Shown here: in pieces, positions 6,428 through 7,644 of the stretch
How the letters are laid out: every line of letters starts with the position of its first letter
How positions within the stretch are numbered: the stretch's first letter is position 1
DNA from: an uncultured Lachnospiraceae bacterium
GTDB lineage: Bacteria; Bacillota; Clostridia; Lachnospirales; Lachnospiraceae
Length of the DNA: 7,644 nucleotides
NCBI GenBank assembly: GCA_902766655.1
Contig: CACXEL010000197.1
Location: forward strand, 1-7,644
Reading direction: 5' to 3'
The notes under the pieces: model-generated
The model's input: only the letters and a program-made list of their open reading frames with translations
What the model was told of the DNA's origin: nothing
The model's database searches: none
Translations under genes and position numbers: made by a program

Positions 6428-7543
6428 TCAACGCCCGAAGGCCTCTTCCTCCAGGTTGTTCACCATATCGTCCGCGATGGAAATGATGACATCCCGAAGC
6501 TCCAGGTCCTTCGTCCACTTACTTTCGATGTTCCCCTCGCCGAGGAGTGCGCCGAGAATGTTCCCGGTGATGGCGCCGGTGGAATCGCTGTCCCCCTTGT
6601 GGTTGACCGAGGCGATGATGCCGGCCGAGAAGTCATCCTGGTGGCGGAGGGCGCAGTAGATGCTGATGGCCAGGGCCTCGTCCGCGACCCAGCCCTCCCC
6701 GAGCCGGTGGATGTTGTCGAGGTCCTCTGTGCCCTCGGTCTCGGCGAGCTCGACGGCCAGGTCGATCAGGGCAGTGAGAGTGGGGAGGTATTCATTTCCG
6801 GCGAAGAGGCCGGCAGCAGTGTCCCGGGCCTCGAGGACGATCTCCCTGAGGGTCATGGAACGCTCATTGAAGAGGAGACGGTGAATGATGTGAGCCAGGA
6901 CCGCGCAGGGCATGTAGCCCAGGGGATGCCCGTGGGTGATGGCGCCGGTCTGGGCAGCTTCCAGGTCGACTTCCCTGATGTCCAGGAACTCGAAATTGAG
7001 ACCCACCGGGGCGACACGCATGACGCTGCCGCAGCCTTTGGAGCTGTTCATGGGCCGGGAGATGTAGTCCGGCCTCCGTTCAGCCTCGTCCACCAGGCGG
7101 GAAAGGGAGTTCATGCAGGTATTGCCGGGCGCCCGCCGGCTGTAAAGCTCGGGCGCGTTGAGGAGGACCGACTCGCCGCCGTGGATGTGGCTTGGCAGCC
7201 GGTTCCCCTTCCGGAAGGACATGGTCTGGGTGCGGTACCAGTCCAGGTAAGCCAGGGTGACGTATTCTCTGGGGACCACCCGCTCGCCCTTGAGCCGCCG
7301 GTGGTAGTCGCCGGCCATGAGCCCGTAGGCGGTGAAGAGCGTCATCTGGGTATCGTCGGAAATGAGGGCCTTCCCCGAATAGGGGTCCAGCTTATACTCT
7401 GTGATGCCGTCCTCCCCGTAGCGGGCAAAGATGCGGGGCTCGGAGTCAAATTCGATGGCATAGCCGAGGGCGTCGCCGATGGCGCCGCCCAGGAGGCAGC
7501 CGCGGATCTTGTTGCGTCGATAGGCTTTGCGGATAGCGTTCAT
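6428..7543 (-). CDS. ADP-ribosylglycohydrolase family protein (ARH/DraG fold)
   Basis: This 371-residue, probably cytoplasmic enzyme is predicted to remove ADP-ribose from a modified protein or other acceptor. ATG 7543 has GAAAGGA (7554-7560) 10 nt upstream. Family landmarks (PF03747) are: GCLLGGAIGDALG (15-27), the metal-binding ISDDTQ (61-66), RAPGNTC in the middle, SKGCGSVMRVAPVG, THGHP, and the C-terminal metal-binding HKGDSDSTG (315-323) with Asp318, Asp320 and Thr322. All residues expected to hold the two magnesium ions are present, so it should be active. It is longer than the roughly 300 residues of nitrogenase-regulating DraG, and no nitrogenase genes are nearby, so that specific role is unlikely. 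The natural target is unknown. It converges on the transporter operon and is flanked on both sides by related palindromes. Its promoter must lie inside the upstream palindrome or beyond the window. Confidence 0.92.
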   Translation of the reverse strand: MNAIRKAYRRNKIRGCLLGGAIGDALGYAIEFDSEPRIFARYGEDGITEYKLDPYSGKALISDDTQMTLFTAYGLMAGDYHRRLKGERVVPREYVTLAYLDWYRTQTMSFRKGNRLPSHIHGGESVLLNAPELYSRRAPGNTCMNSLSRLVDEAERRPDYISRPMNSSKGCGSVMRVAPVGLNFEFLDIREVDLEAAQTGAITHGHPLGYMPCAVLAHIIHRLLFNERSMTLREIVLEARDTAAGLFAGNEYLPTLTALIDLAVELAETEGTEDLDNIHRLGEGWVADEALAISIYCALRHQDDFSAGIIASVNHKGDSDSTGAITGNILGALLGEGNIESKWTKDLELRDVIISIADDMVNNLEEEAFGR

Positions 7544-7581
7544 GTTATGAGGATCCTTTCATGAGAGAGGGGGTGGAGCTG

Positions 7582-7644
7582 CCTGGGAATCAGGGACGGA
7601 CCTTTTTCCCATTTTGGGAAAAAGGTCCGTCCCTGATTCCCAGG
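7582..7644. repeat. Second REP/MITE-like palindrome (30-bp perfect arms, 3-nt loop), upstream of the ARH gene
   Basis: The left arm 7582-7611 and right arm 7615-7644 are perfect inverted complements around TTT; the element may continue past the window edge. As in the palindrome at 6319, each arm is bordered by its own inverted pair: TGGGAA (7584-7589) with TTCCCA (7606-7611), and TGGGAA (7615-7620) with TTCCCA (7637-7642). The core TCAGGGACGGACCTTTTT (7590-7607) is 17/18 identical to that of the first element, whereas the borders differ entirely. It ends 38 bp before the ARH start. If the promoter lies outside the window, the ARH mRNA would carry this hairpin in its leader. Confidence 0.88.

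Noticed and set aside
6599..7564. Long plus-strand open frame (321 codons) opposite the ARH gene
   Set aside because: The minus strand carries every ARH metal-binding motif; the plus-strand product has no recognisable motif and no good ribosome binding site.

Overview
This GC-rich window most likely comes from a high-GC member of the Firmicutes, probably a clostridial or Lachnospiraceae-type anaerobe. The clues are strong AGGAGG-type ribosome binding sites, a TTG start, a Gram-positive-style lipoprotein with a Ser/Gly/Ala/Glu linker, and the gene order of a BMP-family nucleoside ABC transporter. The taxonomic guess is an inference; no rRNA or marker gene is present.

Layout: (1) positions 2-850 hold the 3' end of a surface protein built from bacterial Ig-like repeats, with a short hydrophobic segment and a basic tail. 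(2) Positions 851-1147 are a regulatory gap with an AT-rich inverted repeat, a good sigma-A promoter (TTGACT-17-TAAAAT) and a leader of about 97 nt that can fold. (3) Positions 1148-6306 form a four-gene transporter unit: BMP-family lipoprotein, a strong intrinsic terminator, a double-domain ATPase, and two permeases. The last three genes are joined by ATGA start/stop overlaps. (4) Positions 6319-6405 are an 87-bp near-perfect palindrome between convergent genes. (5) Positions 6428-7543, on the minus strand, encode an ADP-ribosylglycohydrolase (ARH/DraG family). (6) Positions 7582-7644 are a second palindrome, just upstream of the ARH start and running to the window edge.

How the genes work together: the lipoprotein should capture a nucleoside or nucleobase outside the membrane and deliver it to the two-permease channel, powered by one ATPase polypeptide. 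In that ATPase only one of the two composite ATP sites keeps its catalytic residues. The terminator after the lipoprotein gene would let the receptor be made in excess over the membrane parts. The ARH enzyme is transcribed towards this operon and is not part of it. A link through ADP-ribose/nucleoside salvage is possible but speculative.

The most unusual signal is the pair of palindromes around the ARH gene. They share an 18-nt core (TCAGGGACGGNCCTTTTT, 17/18 identical) and the same nested design. The bordering sequences differ completely between the two copies, yet in each copy they obey the same complementarity rules. This looks like a family of REP/BIME-like or MITE-like elements under selection for structure.
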